Origin: Sipunculus nudus
Taxonomy: Eukaryota > Annelida > Sipuncula > Golfingiida > Sipunculidae
Length of the DNA stretch: 64,000 bases
Assembly (NCBI GenBank): GCA_026874595.1
Contig: CM049319.1
Location: 62,132,917 to 62,196,916 of the forward strand
Reading direction: 5' to 3'
This document shows positions 25,101-37,300 of this stretch, in pieces. The stretch's first letter is position 1; every line of letters begins with the position of its first letter. Below the pieces are notes generated by a model, which was not told the origin of the DNA, searched no databases, and worked only from the letters and a program-made list of their open reading frames with translations. The position numbers were made by a program, and so were the translations under genes.

Positions 25101-28100
25101 GGAATATTTATGGTAAATATGAAGAAAACCAGATGAGTGGTTTTGATATTAGACAGTCCTGAAGTGTAAAAATAGATTTCTAATAAAAAATTGAGGTTTT
25201 TCCTTGGGTCATGACGCTCAGCTGACTGGGAAGAGATTTGCAAAAGGAAATTTTATCATCTGAATGGTAGTATATACCTATTTTACTGAAGCATCAATCA
25301 GATTAACAAACAGGCCAAGATTGTGTCTGTATTTATATATATCAAAAATAGAGAAAAAATGTGTAAACTTTAAAAAAAATACAGGTGGCTCCACCAGTCT
25401 GCAGAAACTAATAAAAACACTTAATGGTCAATATCCATGCAAAGAATCATAGTGATCTCTGCATTAGTTGTTCAGATACTTCAGCTTTTGTATCAAATTT
25501 TCCATTATTCTGAAGGATACTATGGAGTCCTATAGCTTGAAGGATATGGGTAACAGAGACCTAATTTCCGGTTTCCACAGACATTTCATGGGCCTCCTTG
25601 CATGACAAGAATGAAGATTCTAGGTCCAGTTGTTAAGATTTGTACCCTTTTGACAGATAACCACATCATAAAGGTCTCAAAAATAGAGAAAAAAATTGGT
25701 AAAAATTTGAAAAAAAATAGAGGTGGCGCACCCAGTCTGCAGAAACTGATGGAACACCTCATGATCAATATAAATGCCTAAAATCATGACCATCAGTGTT
25801 TTAGTTATTGAGATACTGCAGTTTTTGTATCAAATTTTTCATTATTCTAGAGGGTATTTTGGAGCCATACAGCTTAAAGGATATGGGTAACAGAGACCTA
25901 ATTTCAGGTTTCCATGGAGACTTTTCATGGGTCTCCCTGTGTGTCAAGAATTAAGATTCTAGGTCCAGTTGTTATGATTTGTGCCCTGTTAACAGATTTT
26001 CATTTCTTTAAAGGTCTCAAAAATAGAGAAAAAAAAATCGAAAAAAAACTTGAACAAATACAGGTGGTGCCACCAGTTTGCAGAAACTGATGAAACACTC
26101 CATGATCAATATCTATGCAAACAATTATGGTGATCTCTGCATTAGTTGTTCAGATACTTCAACTTTTGTATCAAATTATCCATTATTCTGAGCTGTACTT
26201 TGGAGGGCCATAGCTCAAAGGATATGGGTAACAGAGACCTAATTTCATGTTTCCAGGGACACTTTTCATGGGTCTCCCTGTGTGTCAAGAATGAAGATTC
26301 TAGGTCCAGTTGTTATGATTTTGATGAAACATCTCATGATCAATATGTATGCCAAAAATCATGACCATCAGTGATGTAGTTAATGAGATATTGAAGTTTT
26401 TGTATGAAATTTTTGACTATTCTTGGGGGTACTTTGGGGCCCCATAGCTAAAAAAATATGGGTAACAGAGACCTAATTTCTGGTTTCCATGGAGACTTTT
26501 CATAGGTCTCTCAGTGTTTTAAGAATGAAGATTCTAGGTCCAGTCTTTACGATTTGTGCCCTGTTTACATATGTTAACATTTTTAAAGGTCTCAAAAATA
26601 GAGAAAAAAAAATTCTTAAAAAACGAAAAATACAGGTGGTGCCACCAGTCTGCAGGAACTGAAGTAACATCTCATGATCAATATGTAGGCCAAAAATCAT
26701 GACCATTAGTGATGTAGTTAATGAGATATTGAAGTCTTTGTATGAAATTTTTTACTATTCTTGGGGGTACTTTGGGGCCCCATAGCTCGAAGAGTATGGG
26801 TAACAGAGACCTAATTTCTGGTGTCCAAGGAGATTTTTTATGGACCTCTCAGAATGTCAAGTTACAACATTCTAGATCCAGCGGTTCTGATTTGTGCCTG
26901 GTTAACAGACAGACAGACAGATGGACGACGGACAAAGAGTGATCGCTATAGCTCAGATGACTTACAGTCAGCTGAGCTAAAAATACAGATGGAGCCAACA
27001 CTTTTCAGGAACTGACAAAACTAGTCATGGTCAATATTCAGAGCAAGATTCATGCCAATCCATGCATTATTTATTAAGATATTGGAGGTTTAGTATCAAT
27101 TTTTTTTATTATTCTGGGGGGTACTTTCAAGCCCCATAGCTCGGAGAATATAGGTTGCAGTGACCATATTTCAGGTTTCCAAGGTGAATTTTTTATTGAC
27201 CACCCTCGATTTTCACTTAGAAATTTCTAGGGCTAGCAGTTAAGATTTGTGCCTTGCTAACAGAATGCCAGACGGCCGGACAGACAACGGACAAAGCACC
27301 ATTCCTATGCCTCAGTTGACTTACAGTCAGCTGAGCTAAAAAAAATATGTTAATTCCTTTATTTTTGGTCATATTACAAAAATATGTAGGGCTATCTAGC
27401 TATAATATTGTTGCATTCTACCTAGTATTTATTAATATTAGACACCTGAATACTTGATATCATCATCTCGCCTGTTTATTTACATGTGGCGGTCAGAAGA
27501 CCAGAACCCTTCAGACCAGAACCCTGCTCAAACATGCAAAGTGCACATGCTCATGAAAAAGGACTATTATAAGTAAACTATCTGTGTAAAGTAAAGGAGA
27601 GTAGGTTCAGAACCTGGTATTCATTTTGGAACTTTAAAAAATGTCTCCTTGTGTGCTGCGGCAGATATCCATGGCTGCAATCATGCCTCTTACATAACAG
27701 CATAATTTTACATAATTCAAGTCATGTCAGTCAGCATTAGGTTCTGCTATCTCATGAGCAGGAGTCATACAGGGAACTTTCCATGACAGTAAAAAACTCT
27801 GGATTTGACAGGAACCAACAATTTAAGGGCATTCATCTGTCTGGCACAAATAAAGGTCAGATTTTGAACATCAACAGCAAGATAAGTGGTTTTGGTATTA
27901 TATGCCATCATTTTCAATGGCTATTTCATTGTTTTCAAGTGCATTTGTATGAGCAATGATACAGATGATCCCAAGGTGCTGCTGTGTATGTAAACAACAG
28001 ATCACTTGCATCAAACCCACATACATACCACACTCTTGCATTATTTGGCCAGTTGAGCACCTGGGGCCCAAAGAAGTTAAGTGAATGGATTATTTCTTAT

Positions 28101-28918
28101 ATCTCAACTGTTTCCTGAAAACTTTGTCTGTTAGTAAATCTTTACCCAACTGTATTTATCTTCTTTAATGTTGACAGATGTGGCATCTCACATCATTTAA
28201 TCTAAGAACACAATATATACTGATGACGGGGTTCATTAGAAAGAAACCTATGTTCACTGAATTATGTTACCTGAGCTGACAAACCTACAAGTGACCCCAG
28301 GGTCATGATGCTCAGCTGACCAACAAGCCATTTTAGTCTATAATTCAGAACAGGAATTTCATCATCTGAAACCCATTTTGAGAAAAACTTCAGAGATGAT
28401 CTATATCATTGACCTTCTGACACCAGAGTCGACAGTCAAGTGAAAGAGATATAAATATATATGAATATTCTTAGAATAAAAAAAGCAGACTTTGGCAAGC
28501 TTCTTTAACCATCACTGTTTGACATAAAATAATAGTAATAATTAATAATGGTTTGTTAAAGATTCTATAAGTCCATATAAAAAGATAATGATAGAAGTAC
28601 AATAAAATAAAAAGGTGAAGATTTATAGAATTCCAAACATCATAGTTTAGGCTAAATAAATACTGCTACTTCTAAATTGCTATTTATAAAGTTTTATTTA
28701 TAAAACTATAACTTTCCCTCTGAGGCACAACCTCTTTTGTCAGATTATGAATCACGAGTTTTACTCAGTGGGACAGTGTTTGTTTGCCCGGGGGTGGGAT
28801 GGTGGTTGTAAATGTTGGTTCATTCAGGCCATGCTACCAGTGAATAGGTATACATAGATCAGTTAAAAATCAGCTTTATGTGACTTACAAGTCTGCCTGC
28901 TGCAATCAAACCAAACAT
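11535..28918 (-). CDS. HIKESHI: HIKESHI homologue, Hsp70 nuclear import carrier (complete, 4 exons)
   Basis: The CDS is the minus-strand join of 28918-28889, 17021-16892, 15879-15775 and 11860-11535, 591 bases encoding 196 residues. The human protein is about 197 residues. All three introns are GT-AG and exon phases agree (0, 1, 1). The start [10 protein letters not shown], the central '[20 protein letters not shown]' and '[11 protein letters not shown]', and the end NPYFWRT are diagnostic of the family. Family knowledge: Hikeshi carries Hsp70 through nuclear pores during heat stress by binding FG nucleoporins. The N-terminal beta-sandwich region is encoded by exons 1-3 and part of exon 4; the C-terminal Hsp70-related region lies in exon 4. 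The A at -3 favours the chosen start, which matches the conserved N-terminus. No heat-shock element was searched for exhaustively. No frameshift or missing exon was found. Confidence 0.95.
12444..12914. mobile_element. TTAA-flanked MITE, copy 1 (HIKESHI intron 3)
   Basis: Starts TTAAAGGGGCCCAAT and ends, on the minus strand, TTAAAGGTTCCTATTCAC, so TTAA is at both ends and the inverted repeat is ~18 bp with mismatches. A homologous copy is at 16344-16804. TTAA targets are typical of the piggyBac and Kolobok superfamilies; no transposase is present. Confidence 0.7.
14240..15622 (-). repeat. AGCTCAGCTGAC-family repeat block, two ~670-bp monomers
   Basis: Two diverged monomers each contain 'tgccatggtcaaagttgggc' (near 14345 and 15018), a 'gtttgggcccataactt' block and a 'gattttgatatttggcagtc' block. 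The block ends in a CGGACGGACG-rich tract and the near-palindrome AGCTCAG..CTGAGCT (15593-15621). A start-like 'gggacctatgggtcac' lies upstream at 13020, so the full element may span 13.0-15.6 kb. The recurring frames of ~70 codons come from the repeat. Confidence 0.75.
15775..15879 (-). CDS. HIKESHI: HIKESHI exon 3
   Basis: Residues 54-88, including the conserved [19 protein letters not shown]. The acceptor is TTTTCAG and the donor GTAAAA; the exon ends after the first base of codon 89. Confidence 0.94.
16344..16804. mobile_element. TTAA-flanked MITE, copy 2 (HIKESHI intron 2)
   Basis: Same order of shared blocks as copy 1: GGGGCCCA near the left end, 'gtttataatatgtggggg'-like centre, and a 'taatatatacacagag' block near the right end. 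It starts TTAAAGGGGCCC and ends at a TTAA. Confidence 0.7.
16892..17021 (-). CDS. HIKESHI: HIKESHI exon 2
   Basis: Residues 11-53, starting [15 protein letters not shown] and ending PFPDELGAS. The acceptor is TTTCAG and the donor GTATTG; the last base starts codon 54. Confidence 0.93.
18700..19910. repeat. Degenerate tandem repeat rich in TGACCTTTGACC
   Basis: About six diverged units each contain 'cctgtgaccttgacctttgacc' or a variant, followed by 'aaaatca' and a 'ggcca/ggcaagt' block. Perfect spacing-1 direct repeats of AGGTCA (minus strand) lie at 19586-19598 and 19716-19728. No gene is present in this HIKESHI intron 1 stretch. Confidence 0.7.
19079..19242 (-). mobile_element. 5'-truncated poly(A) retro-insert with target duplication
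   Basis: Read on the minus strand, ~140 bp of unique sequence ends in AATAAATATGT and then a run of over 25 A. It is flanked by AGCAGAATTT at 19069-19078 and 19243-19252. This is the footprint of target-primed reverse transcription: a truncated LINE or SINE 3' end, or a processed transcript. The source is not identified. Confidence 0.8.
20722..20840. repeat. Direct repeat A, copy 1
   Basis: 119 bp beginning AAGGGACCTATGGGTCACTG and ending GGTTGGTTTAT. It is repeated almost identically 1512 bp downstream at 22234-22352. The first ~35 bp match the 'CTCAGCTGA / GGGACCCATGGGTC' end of the AGCTCAGCTGAC family. A poly-G-rich tract (about 20430-20456) lies just upstream. Confidence 0.8.
22234..22352. 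repeat. Direct repeat A, copy 2
   Basis: Near-identical partner of 20722-20840 with only a few substitutions visible. The 1.4 kb between the two shows no gene. Confidence 0.8.
23130..25230 (-). repeat. AGCTCAGCTGAC-family repeat block, about three monomers
   Basis: 'cgtgcc(a/g)tggtcaaagttggg'-type blocks recur near 23528, 24120 and 24817. The terminal near-palindrome with CGGACGGACG is at 24040-24118. The part 23150-24118 is a close inverted copy of 63034-63990, including a G-rich run at 23240-23255 matched by a C-run at 63880-63910. The last monomer is interrupted near 25205 by a 'gggtcatgacgctcagctgac' end. Confidence 0.75.
25260..27000. repeat. Tandem array of ~340-bp units with GGTGGNGCCACC
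   Basis: The phrase 'aatacaggtggtgccaccag' or a variant starts near 25384, 25722, 26063 and 26635. The first spacings are ~338 and ~341 bp; the 26.1-26.6 kb unit carries an internal deletion. Each unit also has 'ggtctcaaaaatagagaaaa', 'atgggtaacagagacctaat' and 'agattctaggtccagttgtt'. It ends in a GACAGACAGACGG tract and the AGCTCAG..CTGAGCT near-palindrome (26949-26980). Confidence 0.8.
27001..27342. repeat. Further diverged unit of the ~340-bp array with palindromic end
   Basis: Contains 'ggggtactttcaagccccat', 'gacggccggacagac' and a second terminal near-palindrome at about 27311-27340. It is more diverged than the units to its left. Confidence 0.6.
27343..28888. other. HIKESHI intron 1 proximal part, no gene seen
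   Basis: AT-rich intronic DNA with no recognised coding frame. A repeat-end fragment 'gggtcatgatgctcagctgac' is near 28302. Confidence 0.5.
28889..28918 (-). CDS. HIKESHI: HIKESHI exon 1 (coding part)
   Basis: Ten codons, [10 protein letters not shown], then a GTAAGT donor. Too short for an ORF scan; found by matching the conserved family N-terminus. Intron 1 (17022-28888) is 11.9 kb. Confidence 0.92.
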
Positions 28919-29515
28919 CTTCGGATGTCAGCGTTCAAAAAGCGACCTGATGTGTTTCTCGTTACAGTGATCCCTCTGATTGTAAATAACTTGACGATGA
29001 TGAGAGCACCGATCTCGTTTCGAGTACATTCTATACCATCATCCCAAGAGAAAATAGACTGGTGTTTTCTGCTTTATTTCAATTTATAAATAATTTATTA
29101 AAAGAAGTATATCCCAATTATGTTATAAATCCATAAATTAAGAAAATATAAAACGAATTTTTGAACCATTGGCAAGATAATTGCACAGTTTTGATCTATT
29201 TTTTTACATCAACTTAATATGCGTGGAGGGAATTATTCCTAGGACTGATCACCAGAAAAAGTTTTCTTAAAACAATTTAACTCCTGCACAAAGTCCTTTC
29301 CCAATTTCCAAAAACCGAATAAATATTTAAACTATTTATAAAAAATATACCGATGCATTGGCAATTGCATATTAAAACATAGCATTATATTTCATGAGTC
29401 AGAGTCTGAAGAGGGTCGTTCATTATTTTACTTAAAAATGTACAAAATAACGTATGTTGAAAAGAGAAAGCGAATGTTTTGTGCTACACTTGTGTAAAGG
29501 TGAAGGTCGAGCGCG
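28919..29515. promoter_or_regulatory. Shared HIKESHI / INTS12 divergent promoter region
   Basis: The 597 bases between the HIKESHI ATG (minus) and the INTS12 ATG (plus) must hold both 5' UTRs and both transcription starts, unless non-coding first exons lie elsewhere. No TATA box could be assigned and the sequence is AT-rich except near the INTS12 start ('gtcgagcgcg'), so no strong CpG island is visible by eye. Confidence 0.6.
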
Positions 29516-29656
29516 ATGGCAGCAACAGATCTCGATCCGCTGTTCGTTAAAGCTCTGAGACTTCTACAGTCCAGATCGAGAGAATCTACTGACCAGCTGA
29601 AGCAAATGCTAGATGATATCCTCTCTCAGAAGAAATCCGGCCGGGTTCCATTAAAG
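29516..29656 (+). CDS. INTS12: INTS12 exon 1 (coding part)
   Basis: 47 codons from [18 protein letters not shown] to SGRVPLK, then donor GTATGA. The start context is GCGATGG. It matches the family N-terminus 'DPIFLKALGFLHSKSKDS' in type. Confidence 0.94.
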
Positions 29657-31241
29657 GTATGACAGACTGCTTTGCTTGGGCGATAATAGGTTGTTTCCAA
29701 GGAGTGTGCTGACAGTGACAGTTGAACTTTATTGAGCTCAGTTCTTCTTTACTATAGCCCTCTAGAAGCATTTGGCTCCCGCTTGTGACACAATTACAAA
29801 CAAGTTAAAATTTGGTGATATGTGCTGTGCATGTAAACATTTGATTATGGATAGGCAGAACTATAGAAACCGGGCTTCAGCCTACCACCGCACAATCAAA
29901 CATGCTGTGCAGATTTACCCACGCATAATTAGCCGTTTCAAACTTCTACCACTAGGCGGCGTGCACGTTGGCGAAGATCGCTTCAGTGTTAGAATGAGTA
30001 TTTATCTTAATTAATTAAAGTTTTTTTCATCAAACTGTTACATTTAATGATGTCCTGAGTGGTTATTTACATGAAATGACCAGTAAGAGATCGTTACTAG
30101 CGAAAAAAGTGAAGAATTCAACCCTTGTGTATGACGCCGCTTCATGTCAGAGCTGGCATGTCAGCATCAGCAAGCTTCATTTCACTGATTAAAAGCAGCC
30201 AATCCCGGTCACATCAGGAGAAATAGTATAAATAACCGTATTCTACAAGTGTTGTCCTTCACACTAGTATATGTAAATAGGTTGCCCATTGTTATTTTTT
30301 AATTATTTTTGTATGATTTATATAGCTTAACTAGGGTTTTGTCAATCATTAATTGTGCAGGGTACCAGTCTAGTCCTGCTATATCTACAGAGATTTAAGG
30401 GCCTTTTAGTTACATTTTCACATTTCATGTTCATTAAATTCAGGCTTTTCAATACTTATGCATATAAACACATCAGAGTATATATGTAATGGTATATACA
30501 GTATTTAAATTCTTATATTATACTATATTATATGGGAACCAGTCGTTTCGTCACCACAGTCATTTTGTCACCAAAGGAAATTGGTGCCGAAGTGACCGTC
30601 AAAATGCAACAGGCTGGACTTAGCCGGACACGTTCTTAATATCAGCAATTCAAATGCATAGGGAATGACAGAAGAACAGAATATTGTTTGACAGAAGAAT
30701 GAAATATGGCTGAGAAAATAGTTACTGCAAAAAAAAAAAAAACAACTTTTATACTCTTCAAAGGCCGTTTAAGATTTAAGAAAGTTCTTTTGGTGACTTG
30801 TTTCTCTGTGTCAGTTGTGGTCGTGGATTTTATTTAATGAAAAAAACACCTGCGTGTGTGAAATAAAAGAACATTTCAAGCAGACTGCCTTGAGGGAATC
30901 GTTTGCGGTGAGCAGTGACGTAAATAGCCCTGAATACCATTGGCGGCCAGTTGGCCATGCTGCGCAATGTTTGTATTTATATGTAATCCACTCCTTGCAT
31001 GGTGTATCCTGAGCTGTTAATTAAAAGAATCAACAACCAAATAAACTTTTCAGTATAGGTATCATTGTGTGTTTTAATTTTAATTGTAATAGATAACATT
31101 TTATCATACAAAATATTGGTGACGAATTGACCATTTGGTACCGCATGTAAATTGGTGACGAAATGACTGTGGTGACGAATCGACTGGTATCCTATTATAT
31201 TATTTTTTTATTATATTGTTATGAAATATTAATGTATAATA

Positions 31242-31273
<32 letters not shown>

Positions 31274-31360
31274 TAATGTATATATATATAATATGTAACT
31301 TTTATATATCAAAAATAAAAAATAACATACAATTTATATGTAAACAATATATGTCTGTAA

Positions 31361-31397
<37 letters not shown>

Positions 31398-34300
31398 CAT
31401 TAAAATATTGATACAGGTGTAAATAAACTATGACAATAGATATAGAATTTTCCATATGATACACACACAGATTCATATTCAGTTGAAATTAGTTGTAATT
31501 TAAACATAATAAAATAATAAATAAACCCTAAAAAAAAATTATATTATAACTTCTTATTAAAATCATTTGAAAAGTATTTGAAAATATATGTTGTTAGGGT
31601 TTGATGAGGCAATAAGAAGTGTATGAGGGCTTTAGGCCTTTTAATATGGGTTAACTTGATGTGTCATGACAGCTAGTGATAAGCTCATGAGCAGGTTACA
31701 AGTCTATGAGTGATGTCATTTGTCCTTATCTCCTATTGGTTCTCTGCTGGGTCATGCCATATTCATGAGCTGATCATGTGATAGGCAAACAATTGCAGCC
31801 CCCATAGGAAAGTTTTGTATGTGCACCGGTACCTTAGGCACAATGGTGTCACGTAAGAAAATGTTTCTAAAAAAAGGCAGATACATATTATTTTCCTGAG
31901 AATTCCCGTATTTAACTTTGCTCATAACTGGAGTTTATTATATTAGAGAAGGAGGGGTCCAGGGAACCTGGGTTCCCCGTCTGAACGGGGGTGCGGGGGC
32001 TCACTGAATCTCCTCTTTATGGCTCACTTAGTAGCGTGTAGGGCTCCTAGTCTAGAAATTGTAGGTTCGATTCCCGATTCAGGCGACTTCTGATGCTTAG
32101 TAGTTGTTAATGTTAGAAGAGTTGAGTGTAAGGACATCTACAGGGAAGAGTAGGAGTTAAAATAGGGAATGAGAGGAGACAGTTTTATTTATATTTTCCT
32201 CAATAGAAGCATTCTATAGTGGCTTCTATGGATATTATTTATCACATTCCCTATTGGATTCTGCATATACATATATAAGTAAATAAATTATTGGTACTAC
32301 TATAGAATGCCGGCTTCAGCCCAACAACCATAGGATACTGCTGCTTGTATTTTAATTTATGCCACTTATTTTTCTCTGCCCTTGCACTCTCCTCCATTAC
32401 ATAAATCTTAAACATCATACATCCGTCGATATACCTCATCAAGACAGTGCAAGTGATCCTACATTCACTCTGAAGCCTGCATTCTATAGTGGCTCCAAAT
32501 TATTCATTAACAGATACATAAGTATATAGTGTTCCTGCTGCTGCTCATCAACGATTGTCATTGACCAGAGAATTGCCGCCGTGATGAAATTAAAATTACT
32601 TGCAGTTGTCATTTTGGTGAGAGTATTTCAGAGATGGTTAAAATAAAATAATGCCAGATCAGACATTTTTGTTTTGTCCCTTCTTTCCCTTCTCTGCAGC
32701 TTCTCTCATTCATTGTACTCGTTTCCCGGCTGAGATCTTTCTGAACATTTAGCCAATCAGCTTTGTTTGATATGTGATGGTGCGACTGGGTCTGATACAT
32801 AAGTATATATACATAAGTTGAGTATTATTCCTTGCATCATTGTAGATGTTTCTATGGTAGTGTACGTAAGGATAATTAGAGTTTCCCTCCATCTGATTTG
32901 TTGTACTCATCTCAGATAATCTGTTAGGTGTATTGATCGGTTAATGTCTGAGCACTGCATGAAAGGATGAAGATAAAATCCTTGTCTGCAGAAGCTAATG
33001 GTGGGAATATATCATGAAGATTGTACATCATTTTCCTTCTTTCTTCATTATATTTTCTACAGGACATCATAAATTGAGATTCATCCTCTACATTATTATT
33101 ATTACACAGGCTACTGGTTGGTGAATGATTATTATTGTAAAGGCTGCTCTTATTGACACCTGGTGTGTAAATAAGGTCTAGCTGATCTACATACAGCAGG
33201 CCACGAGGAAGACAATGTTCACGGAAGAAATGCTGTACTTTTCATTGAATTCCCAAATTGGTCCCTCATACACCCCTGACTGAATTTCTGAAAATTTGTT
33301 TTTCCGAAAGAAAACCATGTCACCCGACACTTTCAGAAAAACGGTACTCTACTGTATGTATTCGAATCCCTACCCTGCAAGAATCACCTTCCACTTAATA
33401 CCATTTCTATTATAACGTTTTTTTTATATGGTGAATTTTATCAAAGCATGCTGCAACAGTTGATCCTTTATCTTTTGCTTCAATAAGTCATTAATAGATA
33501 TACCGTATTTATTCTAATTTGGCGACCACTTAAAAATAATTAATTTTCTCAGAGGTCGAGATAATGGAGGATATTTGAAAATTATCTTCACGCAGAATTT
33601 GCGGTGGTCGAGATATTAGAGGCATGCGGTTTGATAACCTTCCGTAGAGACGCAGATCGAGCCGCTCTGACACTCGTCATATGAATTGGGTGATAATTTG
33701 GTCGTATCTAAGTTTGTTTTGTTATCTTAACAGTATTTCTACAAACGGGCTTCCAGCCGTCACTTGAATTATATGCAGTCCGCAAATGATTAATCAAACT
33801 GAGCTCAATCACTTCACAAAATGATCACTACTTCGCGTATAGGTACGATCACTTGACATAGACGGCAACTCATGTAACCACCAGTTGTTTCAAGTTAACC
33901 CGCAAGGCGGCAATACCGGCAGGCCGAAAAGGGACAAGCAGCTGCATCAAGTTGGAAGAAGACTTTATAAAAAATAACTGCCTATTATCAGATAACTTTT
34001 ATTTGCATAATACGTAATAAATATAGGAAAGTAAAGGCGCGTTAAAATATACACGACCGGAAATGGTCCTAGCTCGCGTGCCCTCGATCGGGCCCTGTTT
34101 GGTACGCGCGGTCACCCATCCAAAAACTAACCGGGGTCGTTTAAACTTAACTAAGATGACAGTTCCACCTGTGTCACTGTTGTTCCAGCACGCGAGCTTT
34201 GCAGTATTTTGTAAATATTATTGCTGAAGATCCCACGTGAATTGCACACGAGGCACGTGCATACCAGGAACGGTACACGAGTTTGCTTCGTCACAATAAC

Positions 34301-37300
34301 ATAGTAATGACAGCTCAGGCAGATCAGGAGATATCAGTTTCGTTCACGTTCTCACACAAATGTCAAGGATGCTACGATTGTATTTAGCAAACACCTCTCA
34401 GTTTCGCTAATTAATAGACATTTGCAACTGTTTTTAAGTGTTATTTACGCCTCTTTAATATCTAATTTGTACCTCGCCCGCTTGGCCCCGCATCAAGGGG
34501 TGAGTACCTTGGCCAGCTGCACAACGAGCGTCAGAGTGAACGTTCTGGGAAACCTGCAATAGGCGGTCGCCTCCCTGTCAACCAATATGCCGATAGGCTT
34601 GCTGTGTTTCCATAAAATGCACCAATCAAGTTGAATTTTGTGCCAGATATGCCTCAAAACAGTGTCATGTGGCCATGATTTCTTGACTTAAGCCTGCTAC
34701 CGGACAGGCTTAGGGCTTAAGCCCCAAAACGGACATAAGTAAATTTTGGTATTTTTATAAAATGGGGCTTAAGTCTTCAGCTGGGTGGCTTAAGTCAAAA
34801 TTGGTCATTGTTGGGCTTAAATCAGTTTATTGAAACACCCCCCAGGTAGTGTAAAAAGGCAGTGTAAAGCAATTAAACCATAAAAAATGAAACTATTGTC
34901 GAACTCCACGCTTGTTTTTTTGAGCAACACTAAGGATAGTACACATTAAAATGTTATATAAACAATAAATCCAACCTACTCCTTTGTAGGTTAATTGTAT
35001 CCCACATCCGTCTCACGTAGACATAGACACCAATACTATTTCAGGCTGAACCAACTCACTCCAATACCTCAGTTCGTGCCTATGGTGTTGGATTATCACT
35101 CCGAAAAATGTTTAATTCTTAAAAGCTGAGTATTTTCATCTTCAGGTATATTAATTAGAATTTAATCTGTTTTTATAAGACAAAGTACTACCCATTCTTG
35201 GGATAAAGTTAACTAGTGGATGAAAATTATTTATCTCATTTCAAAATTGAAATTATATTCAACAATTAAAAATAAAATTTAATTTAGTTTATATATATAT
35301 CTCTTGTTCTAATGATTATAATTTTCTAATTTATGAATAATAAACAAAGGTAATAAGAACAAATTAGCTTTATTGATATAAATACCAAACATAGTACGTT
35401 ATTTATAGTGTCTGATGACTAGATTAACAAACTATATTAGCACACATCAATACTGAAAAATTATAGTGTAAAAGTGTAGTGATTAACTTGGAGAAGTAGT
35501 TATTTTTATAGACCATGATTTCTGTGAATATTGACACATTATTTTTTATGATATGTATACATTTCCACATTAACATGATGTGAAGTGGACATTATCAATA
35601 TTGTGCCGTACTAGAAACAGTGAGCATTTTAAGTGTCTTGGTTTCTACCTACATGAACACATAAACTCTGATAAAAAATCTTATTTCCTAGTGGATGTTG
35701 GATTATGAACCCTTGGTTCAGTAGCACCGATTGGGCAAATTTAAAAATTTTAAGAATGCTATACTTACATGACTCCTTTACAAAATTATATACTTTGGGG
35801 GTAGTAACAGTCTAAGATATGGGGATCTGCCAAAACCCTGTCATGTGATAAAATTTAAAACTGAGATCTCCGTTGCTTTTTTTAGCGTTCACCGGTTCTA
35901 CATGAGCATTGTTGCTCAAAATGGGACATTTGATGGTTAACAGGTAGATATCCTTTCACTGATATGTTACAGTTTTGGAATCACTATGGATAAGTCTGAC
36001 CAAGAAAGTATTCATATGGGATATAACCAGGTCATGTATACCGTAACTGTTGCTCAGATGCAGAGAAGATACTCGAATCCATTGATCTGTTATACACATA
36101 TATAATGAAATGGCGCCCATTGCTTATGTAATTTGGAACAGAAGTTACCTTCTGATTATCAACAATTGGCTTGAATAATGCCAATCAGTGCCTAAGTTAA
36201 GAGTTTTACCAGTTTTATCAGCACTGGCGGCACAGAAGTATACATTAAAAAGTTAATGACCCGACAGCAAATATCATTATACTTGCTCAGCTTTGGTGTT
36301 GAAACTTGCACTTAGAAGAGACACTGACAGATTTCAGACACCAAGGATGATACCACCAAATAAATACAAGAACCTAAAAATTGAAGAAATGGGTTGTCCC
36401 ATATGTAAAAACATTGGTGTCGAAGATGAAAGGCACAATAGTTTTGAATGTTCTGCCTATTTTGAACCCCTAGTAATTCTTTTTGATAAAACATCTTACA
36501 CAATTACGCAGTTTCCTTATCTTGATAAAACAGTTCAAAAGGTTTATTTAATGAAATGTGACTGTAAGATTTTTGTAGAATACTTTTTTTACTTTAGTTT
36601 TATGCTGTTAGAGGAAGCACAACCCCTACACTCTAATGATTTTTATGATGTTGTTTAATGCCTACCACTAAGTATTTACTGTGTTTATATTTGAGATGAC
36701 ATATAAGTTATAAGTCCAAAGAGGACTGGATAATTTACTGATGTACCGGTGACAAAGTTTATATCATGTATGTTTCATATCTTTATAATTATAATAAATG
36801 GCTAATAAAAGCTGCAAAGAACAATTAATCATACTATAAGATACACACAATATACACAATATCAACATGTTCAGATACAGACATAAACATGCATACACCT
36901 TTAGTAATGTATAAAATATACATATGCAAGTAAGATCCTTGTTATATTAAAAAAAAAATCTTTTCCCAAATATGCCTCAATAGTCTTCTTCAGTATCATC
37001 CTTCTCGACCTCTGTAAAGTGTTTCATAATCGCCAACCCTGCCAGGGGCCTTGGATAAGGTAAATGCACATTTTAGAGAATGTTTAAAGGCTTAAAGGTT
37101 TTTATTATCTTTTGAACATATTTAAAAAAAAAATTATTATTCTTTTATAAGGAAAAATGAATACCTGTATAAGAATAACCAACATATTTGATATGTAATG
37201 ACAAAATGTGCTCAAATATAGCTTGTTCAATGCATCATTTTTTCTTGGAGACATCATGCATAAAGTCATGGTGGAAGATAAAAATTTGAGCCGATAAGTT

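Noticed and set aside
32015-32090. tRNA gene
   Set aside because: The B box is good but no acceptor stem or anticodon stem closes; called a SINE head.
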